Positions 1-10,607 of a stretch of DNA of 64,000 nt are shown piece by piece. The notes under the pieces were generated by a model. It ran no database searches and had not been told where the DNA came from. It saw only the letters and a list, made by a program, of their open reading frames with translations. Location of the stretch: NCBI RefSeq assembly GCF_021390395.1, contig NZ_JAJUWT010000002.1, positions 62,001 through 126,000 of the forward strand, given 5' to 3'. This stretch comes from Saccharothrix sp. S26. Lineage in GTDB: Bacteria; Actinomycetota; Actinomycetes; Mycobacteriales; Pseudonocardiaceae. The position numbers were made by a program, and so were the translations under genes. Positions within the stretch are counted from its first letter, which is position 1. Each line of letters begins with the position of its first letter.

Positions 1-551
1 GCCACGTCCGCCACATCGGCCTGTCCGAGGTCGGCGCGGACACGCTGCGCCGGGCGCACGCCGTGCACCCGATCGTCGACCTGCAGATCGAGTACTCGCT
101 GATCTCGCGCGGCATCGAGCAGGCGATCCTGCCGACCGCCCGCGAGCTCGGCATCGCCGTCACCGCGTACGGCGTGCTGTCACGCGGCCTGATCTCGGGC
201 CACTGGACGGCGTCACGGCAGGCGAACGACTTCCGCGCCGTCTCGCCGCGCTTCCAGGGCGAGAACCTCGACCACAACCTGTCGTTGGTGGAGGCCTTGC
301 GCGCGGTGGCCGCCGACAAGGGCACGACGGTCGCCCAGTTGGCCATCGCCTGGGTGCTGGCGCAGGGCGACGACACCGTGCCGCTCGTGGGCGCGCGTCG
401 CCGTGACCGCCTGACCGAGGCGCTGGGCGCGCTCGACGTCACGCTCACCGAGTCGGACCTGGCCCGGATCGAGGCGGCGGTCCCCGCCGACGCCGCGGCG
501 GGCGACCGCTACGCGCCGGCCCTGATGGCGCACCTGGACAGCGAGCGCTGA
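1..551 (+). CDS. Aldo/keto reductase, C-terminal part (5' end outside window)
   Basis: The reading frame is open from the first bases of the window (codons in phase with position 3) and gives 182 residues, so the start lies upstream. Aldo/keto reductases are cytosolic TIM-barrel NADPH-dependent carbonyl reductases. The visible part carries the barrel strand [11 protein letters not shown], the region [10 protein letters not shown], and the C-terminal cofactor-binding segment [12 protein letters not shown], which corresponds to the phosphate-binding (I/V)P(I/V)xGxR signature. The Asp/Tyr/Lys/His catalytic residues would be in the missing N-terminal half. The substrate cannot be told. A TetR-type regulator follows 70 bases downstream in the same direction and may control it. 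Confidence 0.9.
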   Translation, partial: HVRHIGLSEVGADTLRRAHAVHPIVDLQIEYSLISRGIEQAILPTARELGIAVTAYGVLSRGLISGHWTASRQANDFRAVSPRFQGENLDHNLSLVEALRAVAADKGTTVAQLAIAWVLAQGDDTVPLVGARRRDRLTEALGALDVTLTESDLARIEAAVPADAAAGDRYAPALMAHLDSER

Positions 552-621
552 CCGAGGTCCGCCGGCCGCCTCCGGTGCGCGCACAATTGACCGGACGGCA
601 GGCGACACCAGGGAGCGGCAC

Positions 622-1209
622 GTGGCGGACGGCGCACTGACCGCTGAGGTCATCCTCAGCACCACCGAGGACGTCCTGCGCCGCTACGGCCCGGCCAAGG
701 CGACCGTGGTGGACGTGGCGCGTGCGCTGGGCGTGAGCCACGGCAGCGTCTACCGGCACTTCCCCACGAAGGCGGCGCTACGCGAGGCCGTCACGCAGCG
801 CTGGCTCGACCGCGCGCACGCGGGCCTGGCCGAGCTGGCCGCCGCCGACACCCCCGCGCCGCGGCGCCTGCGCGACTGGCTGGCGGCGCTGTTCGAGGCC
901 AAGCGCAAGAAGGCCCTGGGCGACCCGGAGCTGTTCGCCACGTACTCCGTGCTGGTGCGGGAGAGCAGTGCCGTGGTGGACGCCCACGTCGCCACGCTGG
1001 TCGAGGACGTGACCCGGATCGTCGAGGACGGTGTGGCCGCCGGCGACTTCACCACCGACGACCCGCGGCGGACCGCGACGGCCGTCCTGGCCGCCACCGC
1101 CCGCTTCCACGACCCGGTCCACGCGCCCGGCTGGTCGGCCCCCGACGTCGACGCCAACTTCGACGCGGTGGTGTCGTTGCTGGTGGCGGGACTGCGCAAC
1201 GCCGGCTGA
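622..1209 (+). CDS. TetR/AcrR family transcriptional regulator
   Basis: A 195-residue one-component regulator of usual TetR length. The N-terminal helix-turn-helix is clear at about residues 28-60 ([20 protein letters not shown], the TetR recognition helix with its YxHF end). The C-terminal ligand-binding half is helical and gives no hint of the ligand. The GTG start at 622 is preceded by GGGAG at 611-615. It lies 70 bases behind the aldo/keto reductase on the same strand, so autoregulation and control of that gene are plausible but not shown. Confidence 0.92.
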   Translation: MADGALTAEVILSTTEDVLRRYGPAKATVVDVARALGVSHGSVYRHFPTKAALREAVTQRWLDRAHAGLAELAAADTPAPRRLRDWLAALFEAKRKKALGDPELFATYSVLVRESSAVVDAHVATLVEDVTRIVEDGVAAGDFTTDDPRRTATAVLAATARFHDPVHAPGWSAPDVDANFDAVVSLLVAGLRNAG

Positions 1210-1217
1210 CGAGGAAG

Positions 1218-1254
1218 GCCGCGGCGCGCGCATCGGGGGTGCGCACGCCGCGGC
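1218..1254. terminator. Hairpin between convergent tetR-type and DUF4097 genes
   Basis: A GC-rich stem (9 bp, one mismatch, then 5 bp) lies in the 67-base gap between two convergent genes. There is no T-run on either side, so a factor-independent role is likely but not certain. Confidence 0.55.
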
Positions 1255-1276
1255 TCGGTCTGGCGGGTCCTCGCGG

Positions 1277-2164
1277 TCAGGCCGTGGCCGCCGTGGTGAC
1301 CAAGGCGTTGCCGCTGCCGGTCCGGCCGGTGATGAACAGGCCCGGCTCGTCGGTGGGCGGTGTGTCGGAGACGTCGAGGTCGCTGCGCGCGGAGCCGGAG
1401 CTGGAGACCAGGTCGACCTGCGCCGCCACGCCGGGCCGCACGCCCACGCGCACGTCGCCCGAGCCGGTGCCGAGCTGGATCCGGCCGGACGCGGCGTCGG
1501 CGATCGTGACGTCACCGCCGCCCGTGCGCACCTGCACGTCGTTCTGCACCGCGCCGAGCCACACGTCACCGGTGCCCGTGTAGATCACGGTGTTCCCGCC
1601 CACCTCCGACACCTCGACGGCACCGCTGCCGGTCTTCGCCCGCAGCCCGCCGAGCATCGGCCCGAGCCTCAGCTTGCCCGATCCCGAGTTGACCTGCGCG
1701 GAGGCGTCCGCGCCGTCCGTGGTGACGTCACCGGTGCCGGTCTGGAGCTCCAGCCGGCCCGCCGCGCCCGTCACGGTCACGTCCGCCGAACCCGCCTTGG
1801 CGATCACGTGCGAGCCGGACGGCGCGCGCACCGTGACGCTCAACGGCACCGCGCGCAACGGCAGCGCCTTGGACGAGTGCACCTTCACCCGGCCGCCGGC
1901 CAGCTCGACGCGCGCGTCCCGCACCGCGTCCGCCGGGCCCGTCGGCTGTCCCTGGGCGCCGCCGAACTGGTTGTTCACCCAGGTCAGCAGCCCGTTGAGG
2001 CCGGCCGTCCACGACTCGCCCGGCGACGGGTCGTGCTTGACCTCGACGTGCACGCCCGGCTCGTCGACCAGGTGCACCCGCACCCGGCCGGCGAGCAGCG
2101 CCACGTCGACCTCCACCACACCGTCGACCTCGAAGCTCTGCTGTCGAACCACGTCCGATTCCAT
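1277..2164 (-). CDS. DUF4097 family beta-strand repeat protein
   Basis: A 295-residue protein made of short beta repeats with turns of the type GTGDV, GSGKL, GSGAV, GGGDV and GSGDV from about residue 130 to the end, which is the hallmark of DUF4097/adhesin-like beta-solenoid proteins. No signal peptide or membrane segment is visible, so it looks cytosolic. The N-terminal third (about 1-110) is not repetitive and contains [20 protein letters not shown]. Its function is unknown in the family. It lies 9 bases behind a ribbon-helix-helix regulator gene and is almost certainly co-transcribed with it. Confidence 0.85.
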   Translation of the reverse strand: MESDVVRQQSFEVDGVVEVDVALLAGRVRVHLVDEPGVHVEVKHDPSPGESWTAGLNGLLTWVNNQFGGAQGQPTGPADAVRDARVELAGGRVKVHSSKALPLRAVPLSVTVRAPSGSHVIAKAGSADVTVTGAAGRLELQTGTGDVTTDGADASAQVNSGSGKLRLGPMLGGLRAKTGSGAVEVSEVGGNTVIYTGTGDVWLGAVQNDVQVRTGGGDVTIADAASGRIQLGTGSGDVRVGVRPGVAAQVDLVSSSGSARSDLDVSDTPPTDEPGLFITGRTGSGNALVTTAATA

Positions 2165-2173
2165 GATCCCCCC

Positions 2174-2695
2174 TCAGCCCTGCACCCAGCCGCGCACGCG
2201 CGAGGACGACGACGACTCGCCGCCCGGCTGGTCCTTCAACGGCCCCCAGTGCTTGTGGCCACCGCCACGACGGCCGCCGACCGCGCCCTGCACGGCCTGC
2301 GCGACGAAGGTGTTCAGCGACATCCCCTGCGCCGCGGCGGCCTGCTCGGCCTTGGTCTTCAGCTCGTCCAGCAGCCGCAGCGTGACGCGCGTGGCGTCAC
2401 CGGCGGAGGGCCGGGGAACCTCCTGCGGCTCGGGTTCGCGTTCCTCCCGGGCGGCCGCGCCGGTGACGACCACCTGCACGTCCCGTCCGTCCAACCGCAC
2501 GTCGACGACGGGGCCGTCGAGGGCCGCGGTGACCTCCGCGGCCAGGTCGGACAGTGCGTTCATGAGCGCGAGCCGCGCGGCGGGCTCCAGGGCCGCGGAC
2601 AACAGGGCCGCGGTGCGCCGGGTGTTGTCGTCCCCGGCGGACGCGGCCGTCGCGAGGTCCTCGCGCAGTGCTGCGATGTACGGCGACAGATCCAT
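2174..2695 (-). CDS. Ribbon-helix-helix (HicB/Arc-like) regulator, 173 aa
   Basis: The segment [20 protein letters not shown] followed by [14 protein letters not shown] (about residues 97-136) has the pattern of an Arc/CopG/HicB ribbon-helix-helix DNA-binding domain: one basic strand, two helices, and small residues at the turn. The N-terminal 95 residues are acidic and helical. The C-terminal tail is Gly/Ser-rich. No toxin of the HicA type is next to it; the downstream partner is the DUF4097 gene, so this is probably a regulator rather than half of a toxin-antitoxin pair. Three TGACnnCA boxes overlap its start and promoter, suggesting autoregulation. Confidence 0.8.
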   Translation of the reverse strand: MDLSPYIAALREDLATAASAGDDNTRRTAALLSAALEPAARLALMNALSDLAAEVTAALDGPVVDVRLDGRDVQVVVTGAAAREEREPEPQEVPRPSAGDATRVTLRLLDELKTKAEQAAAAQGMSLNTFVAQAVQGAVGGRRGGGHKHWGPLKDQPGGESSSSSRVRGWVQG

Positions 2696-2725
2696 GACAC
2701 CACCATGACGTCAAATCTGACATCA
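2695..2725. promoter_or_regulatory. Three TGACnnCA boxes at the RHH-DUF4097 promoter
   Basis: TGACACCA (2695-2702), TGACGTCA (2706-2713) and TGACATCA (2718-2725) repeat at 11-12 bp, about one helical turn. Ribbon-helix-helix dimers typically bind tandem short boxes on one DNA face. The set overlaps the start codon of the regulator gene. The site is read directly; the binding is inference. Confidence 0.5.
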
Positions 2726-2836
2726 GTCAAGGAAACCGGTGATGTCGTTCATGACGGCACGCGGTGGTGCGCGAACGGACGCAGGCCGGTCGACCGAACA
2801 GCGGCGCGCGCGACGGCTTCGGTTAGGGTTCGAGCC

Positions 2837-3589
2837 ATGGCTGAGACGGTGTCGCCGAAGGTGCAGTTGATCGCGAAGACGGAGTTCTTCCCCCCGGACG
2901 GCGTCCCGTGGTCCACCGACGCCGACGGCGGCGAGGCGCTGGCCGAGTTCGCCGGCCGCGCGTGCTACCAGTCGTGGACCAAGCCGAACCCCGCCACCGC
3001 CACGAACGCCGGCTACATCAAGCACATCATCGAGGTCGGCCACCTCTCCGTGCTGGAGCACGGCTCGGTCAGCTTCTACCTGACCGGCATCTCGCGGTCG
3101 CTCACCCACGAGCTGATCCGGCACCGCCACTTCTCGTACTCGCAGCTGTCCCAGCGGTACGTGCCCGAGCGCAACGCCGCCATGGTCGAGCCGGACGTCA
3201 TCGCCAACGACCCCGAGCTGCACGAGAAGTTCCTCGCCGCCGCCCAGGCCGCCGTCGACGCCTACAACGAGCTGCTCAAGGGGCTGGAGGAGAAGTTCTC
3301 CGACGTGCCCAGCGCCACGCTGCGCCGCAAGCAGGCGCGCCAGGCGGCCCGCGCGATCCTGCCCAACGCCACCGAGACCCGCATCGTGGTGACCGGCAAC
3401 TACCGCGCGTGGCGGCACTTCATCGCGATGCGCGCCACCGAGCACGCCGACGTGGAGATCCGCGCGCTGGCCGTCGAGTGCCTGCGCCAACTGCAGAAGG
3501 CGGCGGCCAACGTGTTCGCCGACTTCACCATCTCCACCCTGTCCGACGGGACCGAGGTCGCCTCCAGCCCGCTGGTCACCGAAGGCTGA
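2837..3589 (+). CDS. thyX: FAD-dependent thymidylate synthase ThyX
   Basis: A 250-residue flavin-dependent thymidylate synthase, which makes dTMP from dUMP using methylene-tetrahydrofolate, NADPH and FAD as a homotetramer in the cytosol. The ThyX signature RHR-x7-S is present as R95-H96-R97...S105 in [14 protein letters not shown]. Other typical parts are [13 protein letters not shown] and [18 protein letters not shown]. The frame is open far upstream, but the ATG at 2837 is the only sensible start: it is preceded by the -10-like TAGGGT (2824-2829), whose expected transcription start falls on or next to the ATG, suggesting a leaderless mRNA. It lies near dapA and the RNase J gene as in M. tuberculosis (Rv2754c-Rv2752c). 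Confidence 0.97.
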   Translation: MAETVSPKVQLIAKTEFFPPDGVPWSTDADGGEALAEFAGRACYQSWTKPNPATATNAGYIKHIIEVGHLSVLEHGSVSFYLTGISRSLTHELIRHRHFSYSQLSQRYVPERNAAMVEPDVIANDPELHEKFLAAAQAAVDAYNELLKGLEEKFSDVPSATLRRKQARQAARAILPNATETRIVVTGNYRAWRHFIAMRATEHADVEIRALAVECLRQLQKAAANVFADFTISTLSDGTEVASSPLVTEG

Positions 3590-3595
3590 CGGCCG

Positions 3596-3985
3596 GTGAA
3601 GCGGCTGATCGTCGACGTCCGGCCGGGTGAGTACACCGTCGCCCGACTGCCCGCCGACGCCCCCGTGCCCGCCGGGCTGCTCGACGCGCCGGGCCTGGTC
3701 TCGGTGACCAGGACGCCGGACGAGCTGTCCGTCGTGTGCCCGAGCGAGCACGCGCCGGAGGCGGGCACCGCGCAGACCGGCTGGCGGCTGCTGACCGTGC
3801 GCGGTCCGCTGGAGTTCACCCTCACCGGCATCATGGCCGCCCTGTCGGGCGAGCTGGCCGCGGCGGGCGTGAGCCTGTTCGCACTGTCCACCTACGACAC
3901 CGACCACCTGCTGGTCAAGGCCGGTGACCTGGCGCGCGCCGTGCAGGCGTTGCGCGCCTCGGGGCACGAAGTCACGAAACCGTGA
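3596..3985 (+). CDS. ACT domain-containing protein
   Basis: A 129-residue protein beginning at GTG 3596, six bases after the thyX stop. The C-terminal half (about residues 65-125, LLTVRGPLEFTLTGIMAALS, then VSLFALSTYDTDHLLVKAGD) matches the CASTOR/ACT_7-type ligand-binding fold, which in general senses amino acids. No catalytic domain is attached, so it is probably a small stand-alone amino-acid sensor. It is likely co-transcribed with thyX. The ligand and partner cannot be told. Confidence 0.82.
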   Translation: MKRLIVDVRPGEYTVARLPADAPVPAGLLDAPGLVSVTRTPDELSVVCPSEHAPEAGTAQTGWRLLTVRGPLEFTLTGIMAALSGELAAAGVSLFALSTYDTDHLLVKAGDLARAVQALRASGHEVTKP

Positions 3986-4051
3986 AACCGGATCGGGCGG
4001 CGCGGGGTCTGAAGTAGCGTTCCGCCCGGTCCGCGGTGGGGGTTTCGAGGA

Positions 4052-5515
4052 GTGACGGTGACTGGTCCGACGCAAGGTGTGAGCGCCCGACCCCGCGTGA
4101 TCGCGGGCAGGTACACGCTGCTCGCCGAGTTGGGGCGCGGCGGCATGGGCGTCGTCTGGCGGGCCCAGGACAACGTGATCGGCCGCCAGGTGGCCATCAA
4201 GGAGCTGCACCTGCCCGACGGCATCGCGCCGGAGGAGCGCCGGGTGCTGGAGGAGCGGGTGCTGCGCGAGGCGCGCACCGCGGGCAGGCTGAACGACCCC
4301 GGCGTGGTCACCGTGTACGACGTGGTCGCCGAGCACGGCACCAACTTCATCGTGATGGAGCTGGTCGAGGCCGCCACCCTGTCCACCCTGATCAGCGCGC
4401 ACGGCCCCATGCCGCAGGACCGGGTCGTGTCGATGGCGATCCAGGCGCTGTCCGCGCTGGACTCCGCGCACCAGGCCGGGATCGTGCACCGCGACGTCAA
4501 GCCCGGCAACCTCATGGTCACGCCCAACGGCCGGGTCAAGCTCACCGACTTCGGCATCGCCCAGGCCGTGGACGACCCGCGGCTGACCACCAGCGGCAGC
4601 CTCATCGGCTCGCCCGCGTACATGTCGCCCGAGCGCATCCACGGCAACGAGGCCTCGCCCGCCTCCGACCTGTGGGCGCTGGGCGCGACGCTCTGCTACG
4701 CCGTGGAGGGCGCCAACCCCTACGAGCGCTCCACCACCGCGTCCACCCTGCACGCGATCATGAACGAGATGCCCCGGCTGACCAGGGCGCACGGCGTGCT
4801 CGGCGCGGTGATCACCGGCCTGATGATGCCCGACCCGAACGCCCGGCTGACCGGCCCGCAGGCCCGCGCCATGCTCGAACGCGCGGTCGCCCAGCCCACG
4901 CCGCCGACCGGGTTCGGCGCGCCGCCGCCGAACGCGACCATGCACTACACCGCGCCGACCGCGGTGCGGAAGCCGTGGCTGAAGGGCCTGCTGATCACCG
5001 GCACGGCGGTGGCCGCGGTGGCGCTGCTGGTCGCGGGCGTCTTCCTGGGCCGCTGGTGGTTCACCGACCAGCCGCCCGCCGCGATGGCCGGGACGATCAC
5101 CTACGGTCCCGGCGGCACGATCGAGCCGTCCCAGTTCAAGCCGGGTGACGGCCAGTGCGGCGACAACCTGGTCGACCCCACCACCACGGTCAACTACACC
5201 GACTGCGAGGAGCCGCACCGGGTCGAGGTCTTCGCGGCGGCGGAGCCGTTCGGGTCGGCCAAGATGCCCTACCCGGGCGACGAGTGGCTGCGCGGCTACG
5301 CGGAGAACTTCTGCACGCTGCACTTCATGTCCGACCGGGTGCCGGTGGAGGACAAGGAGTCGAAGCTCCGGTACGTGGCGATCGTGCCGACCTCCGGCGT
5401 GTGGAACGAGGACCCGTCGAAGTCGTCGTCCTCGGACAAGCGCTACCGCGACGTGGTGTGCGTGCTGTGGAACAAGGACGGCACCGCGCTGAACGACCAG
5501 GTCTACGCCAAGTAA
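4052..5515 (+). CDS. Transmembrane Ser/Thr protein kinase (PknB-type) with extracellular Cys-containing domain
   Basis: 487 residues. The N-terminal kinase domain (about 20-270) has all Hanks motifs: glycine loop GRGGMGVVW (29-37), VAIK with ATP-binding K50, HRDVKPGN with catalytic D148, DFG with D166, and SPAYMSPE. One membrane segment follows at about 308-336 (LLITGTAVAAVALLVAGVFL). The outside domain (about 340-487) has four Cys residues in DGQCGDN, YTDCEEPH, NFCTLH and VVCVLW and resembles the Septum_form domain family, a suggestion of envelope sensing. No PASTA repeats are present. The GTG at 4052 has GAGGAG too close; GTG 4058 is better spaced and may be the true start. Confidence 0.93.
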   Translation: MTVTGPTQGVSARPRVIAGRYTLLAELGRGGMGVVWRAQDNVIGRQVAIKELHLPDGIAPEERRVLEERVLREARTAGRLNDPGVVTVYDVVAEHGTNFIVMELVEAATLSTLISAHGPMPQDRVVSMAIQALSALDSAHQAGIVHRDVKPGNLMVTPNGRVKLTDFGIAQAVDDPRLTTSGSLIGSPAYMSPERIHGNEASPASDLWALGATLCYAVEGANPYERSTTASTLHAIMNEMPRLTRAHGVLGAVITGLMMPDPNARLTGPQARAMLERAVAQPTPPTGFGAPPPNATMHYTAPTAVRKPWLKGLLITGTAVAAVALLVAGVFLGRWWFTDQPPAAMAGTITYGPGGTIEPSQFKPGDGQCGDNLVDPTTTVNYTDCEEPHRVEVFAAAEPFGSAKMPYPGDEWLRGYAENFCTLHFMSDRVPVEDKESKLRYVAIVPTSGVWNEDPSKSSSSDKRYRDVVCVLWNKDGTALNDQVYAK

Positions 5516-5524
5516 CGTGAGGCC

Positions 5525-6145
5525 ATGGGCGTGGCACGGGACGAACGCAGGCTGTTGACCGAGCTGTTCACCGAGGTCGGGCCGGACGCGCCCACGCTGT
5601 GCGACCCGTGGCGCACCCGCGACCTCGCCGCGCACCTCGTGCTGCGGGAACGCCGGCCGGACGCGGCGGCGGGCATCCTGGTCAAGCCGCTGGCCGGGCA
5701 CACGCGGAAGGTCCAGGACGCCTACGCCGCCAAGCCGTGGGACGAGCTGGTCGGGCTGGTCCGCTCCGGCCCGCCCCGGTTCTCGCCCTACGCCGTGGCG
5801 GACGAGCTGGTCAACGCCGTCGAGTACTTCGTGCACCACGAGGACGTGCGCCGGGCCCGCGACGGCTGGGAGCCGCGTTCACCCGATCCGGTACGAGACG
5901 CGGTGCTGTGGCGGCGGCTCGCGCCGACCGCCCGGATGATGTACCGCAAGAGCCCCGTCGGGGTGGTGCTGCGCCGCCCGGACGGCGAGGTGGTCGTGGC
6001 CAAGCGCGGCCCGAACCCCGTGGTGCTGACCGGACAGGTCTCGGAACTGCTGGTGCACGTGTTCGGCCGGGCCGCCGCGCGCGTGGAGTACGACGGCGCG
6101 GACGAGGCCGTGCGCCTGGTGCGCGGCCTCGACCGGAGCATGTAG
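5525..6145 (+). CDS. TIGR03085 family metal-binding protein (mycothiol maleylpyruvate isomerase-like)
   Basis: A 206-residue protein. The N-terminal region (DERRLLTELFTEVGPDAPTLCDPWRTRDLAAHL) and the central VNAVEYFVHHEDVRRA belong to the actinobacterial DinB/MDMPI fold, in which His residues bind a divalent metal; members often use mycothiol. The exact reaction is unknown. TAACGT (5513-5518) lies 7 bases before the ATG, so the mRNA may be leaderless. It sits 10 bases after the kinase gene. Confidence 0.87.
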   Translation: MGVARDERRLLTELFTEVGPDAPTLCDPWRTRDLAAHLVLRERRPDAAAGILVKPLAGHTRKVQDAYAAKPWDELVGLVRSGPPRFSPYAVADELVNAVEYFVHHEDVRRARDGWEPRSPDPVRDAVLWRRLAPTARMMYRKSPVGVVLRRPDGEVVVAKRGPNPVVLTGQVSELLVHVFGRAAARVEYDGADEAVRLVRGLDRSM

Positions 6146-6165
6146 TCGCAGCTTGCCGAGGGTGA

Positions 6166-8759
<2,594 letters not shown>

Positions 8760-8763
8760 CGCG

Positions 8764-8799
8764 CGGGGGTGGGCGGCTACGGTCGGCCGCCCACCCCCG
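8764..8799 (+). terminator. Strong hairpin after RNase J
   Basis: A perfect 14-bp GC stem with an 8-base loop starts 4 bases after the stop codon. No T-run follows. It most likely ends the dapA-rnj transcript. Confidence 0.7.
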
Positions 8800-8895
8800 G
8801 TGCGGCACCCGACTTCCGCGGCGGTGCGCCTCGGCGGGCGCGGTGCCGGTTAGGGTTCCACGCGGTGCGTGTGCCGCTCGTCGGGAGGACGTGAC

Positions 8896-9462
8896 ATGGC
8901 TGAGGTGGTGCTCTTCCACCACGCGCACGGGGTGACGCCCGGCGTGGAGGTCTTCGCCGAGCGGTTGGCGGCGGCCGGGCACACCGTGCACGTGCCCGAC
9001 CTCTTCGAGGGGCGGATCTTCGTGGACCTGGGCGACGGGCTCGACTACGTCGGCGAGGTCGGGTTCGCCACGATCGCCGAACGCGGCCGGCTCGCCGCCG
9101 AAGGGTTGCCCGCCGGGGTCGTGTACGCGGGGTTCTCGCTGGGCGTGCTGCCGGCGCAGATGCTGGCCCAGACCAAGCCGGGCGCGGCGGGTGCGTTGTT
9201 GGTGAGCGCGTGCGTCCCGGTGTCGGAGTTCGGCCCGTGGCCCGCGGGTGTGCCCGTGCAGGTGCACGCCATGGCCGACGACGCGTCGTTCGTGCGGGAC
9301 GGCGACATCGACGCGGCGCGGGACCTCGTGGCGGGCGCGGCGGACGGGGAGCTGTTCCTCTACCCCGGCGACAAGCACCTGTTCGCCGACGAGAGCCTGT
9401 CGACCTACGACGAGGTGGCCGCCGCGCTGTTCATGGAACGCGTGCTCGCCTTCCTGAACTAG
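8896..9462 (+). CDS. Dienelactone hydrolase family protein
   Basis: 188 residues, alpha/beta-hydrolase fold. The nucleophile elbow is GFSLG (Ser instead of the Cys of classical dienelactone hydrolases) and the C-terminal catalytic His lies in YPGDKHLFAD. The N-terminal strand EVVLFHHAHGVTPGVEVFAE is typical. The start is ATG 8896 with GGGAGG at 8883-8888. A -10-like TAGGGT (8851-8856) lies about 40 bases upstream. The last codons MERVLAFLN are repeated as MERVLAFLD at 10486, suggesting that the original 3' end was displaced (see repeat entries). Substrate unknown. Confidence 0.88.
   Translation: MAEVVLFHHAHGVTPGVEVFAERLAAAGHTVHVPDLFEGRIFVDLGDGLDYVGEVGFATIAERGRLAAEGLPAGVVYAGFSLGVLPAQMLAQTKPGAAGALLVSACVPVSEFGPWPAGVPVQVHAMADDASFVRDGDIDAARDLVAGAADGELFLYPGDKHLFADESLSTYDEVAAALFMERVLAFLN
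9432..9456 (+). repeat. 25-bp direct repeat, copy 1 (dienelactone hydrolase 3' end)
   Basis: This 25-bp segment inside the hydrolase 3' end is identical to 10485-10509. The two copies bracket the GAF gene. Confidence 0.85.
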
Positions 9463-9539
9463 CGCCGCATCCCGATCCTGGGCAGCACCGCGTTCTCGAC
9501 CCGGTCGCCGTCCGAGCTGCTGGTGGGACAGGCCGGGTT

Positions 9540-10364
9540 CTAGGGCGTGCGCGCCGGTCCGGCGGTGCGCCACTTCGCGGCTCGCAGGTAGCGCTCCAGC
9601 CCGTTGAGCTTCTGGTCGGCGATGAACGTGGACCGCTCGTTGATGATGATGTTCTCAGCGTGCCGGATGCAGGCCCAGGCGGAGTCGCCCCACGGATCGG
9701 CGACCTTGACCTCGACGGGGTTGTCGCAGGGGCTCGACAAGCCGAGCTGGCACGTCCTGGGGTGCTCGCCGTCGAGGTGGCCGGCCGCGAGGTGGCGCAA
9801 CTGGCCTGCCAGCTTCGCCGACGCGGTGGCGTGCGTCCCGGACGTCTCGTCCAAGCCGCGTTCGGCACGCACCGCCTGGATGGCGGCCAGGCGCAGCTCC
9901 AACTGGTCGGCGACGATCCCGGCGAGCGCGGTGAGCGTCGCGACCTGGGCGTCGGTGACCTCGCGGGGTTCGCGGTCGATCACGTTGACCGTGCCCAACC
10001 GGTGCCCGTCGCCGGTGATGATCGGCGCGGCGGCGTAGAAGCGCAGGCCCAGCTCGCCGCGCACCAGCGGGTGGTCCAGGGTGCGGGGGTCGACCGCACC
10101 GTCGGTCACCACGTACGCCTCGTCCTGCAGCACGGCCGAGGCGCACAGGCCGGGCTCGGTGCCGATCTGCGTCACGCCCGACAGGCCGTGGCAGGCCGCG
10201 AACCACACGCGGTCGACGTCCACGATCGTCACGGTCGCGATCGGCGTGCCGAACACCAGCGCGGCCACCTGGGCGACGCTGTCGAAACTACCGTCGGCGG
10301 GCGCGTCCAGAATGTGGTAGCGGCGGACCGCCGCCAGACGCTCCGGATCGGTGTGAGTGGGCAC
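9540..10364 (-). CDS. GAF domain-containing protein
   Basis: 274 residues. A GAF domain covers about residues 20-160 (ATVTIVDVDRVWFAACHGLS, LCASAVLQDEAYVVTD, YAAAPIITGDGHRLGTVNVI). Such domains bind small ligands or haem-type cofactors. The C-terminal about 85 residues (from HPRTCQLG to RYLRAAKW) include three Cys and form a separate block that I do not recognise; there is no kinase, GGDEF or HTH output domain. The GTG start has no Shine-Dalgarno, but TATCGT ends 7 bases upstream, so the mRNA is probably leaderless. The gene runs against its neighbours and is bracketed by a 25-bp direct repeat. Confidence 0.85.
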   Translation of the reverse strand: MPTHTDPERLAAVRRYHILDAPADGSFDSVAQVAALVFGTPIATVTIVDVDRVWFAACHGLSGVTQIGTEPGLCASAVLQDEAYVVTDGAVDPRTLDHPLVRGELGLRFYAAAPIITGDGHRLGTVNVIDREPREVTDAQVATLTALAGIVADQLELRLAAIQAVRAERGLDETSGTHATASAKLAGQLRHLAAGHLDGEHPRTCQLGLSSPCDNPVEVKVADPWGDSAWACIRHAENIIINERSTFIADQKLNGLERYLRAAKWRTAGPARTP

Positions 10365-10484
10365 GGGAGCAACGATAACCGAGGCTCACCGCGCGTCCGG
10401 ACCGCGAGAGATCTTCTGACCGTGCCACGTGCCACGTTTGACCACCGAGGACATCGGGTGGCAGCGCGGTGGCGCAAGAGCAGC

Positions 10485-10509
10485 CATGGAACGCGTGCTC
10501 GCCTTCCTG
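10485..10509 (+). repeat. 25-bp direct repeat, copy 2
   Basis: Identical to 9432-9456; both are followed within 6 bases by GCGCCGC. Confidence 0.85.
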
Positions 10510-10548
10510 GACCAGGCGCCGCGCCACCGCGGCGAGGTCAGCCGGTGA
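10486..10548 (+). pseudogene. Remnant: C-terminal tail of a dienelactone hydrolase
   Basis: Translates as MERVLAFLDQAPRHRGEVSR then stop. The first eight residues match the end of the upstream hydrolase (MERVLAFLN), and the longer tail looks like an original C-terminus. No ribosome binding site or upstream domain remains, so it is read as the displaced or duplicated end of the gene at 8896. Confidence 0.5.
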
Positions 10549-10607
10549 CCGTCCACATCGGAGGGTGGAGCGCGCGGCGCCGGTCGGCCTCCGCCACCGC
10601 CGCGCGT

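Noticed and set aside
2174..2695. HicAB toxin-antitoxin pair
   Set aside because: Only a HicB-like ribbon-helix-helix is present; the adjacent gene is a DUF4097 protein, not a HicA toxin.
1031..2836. N-terminal extension of the thyX frame
   Set aside because: It runs antisense to DUF4097 and the RHH gene and has no family match; ATG 2837 gives the complete ThyX protein.
2723..5839. Very long antisense open frame (over 1000 codons) opposite thyX and the kinase gene
   Set aside because: Its product is His/Arg/Gly-rich nonsense, and it is the shadow of well-identified genes with the usual GC3 pattern.
9432..10509. Insertion sequence around the GAF gene
   Set aside because: Direct repeats exist, but there is no transposase and no terminal inverted repeat.
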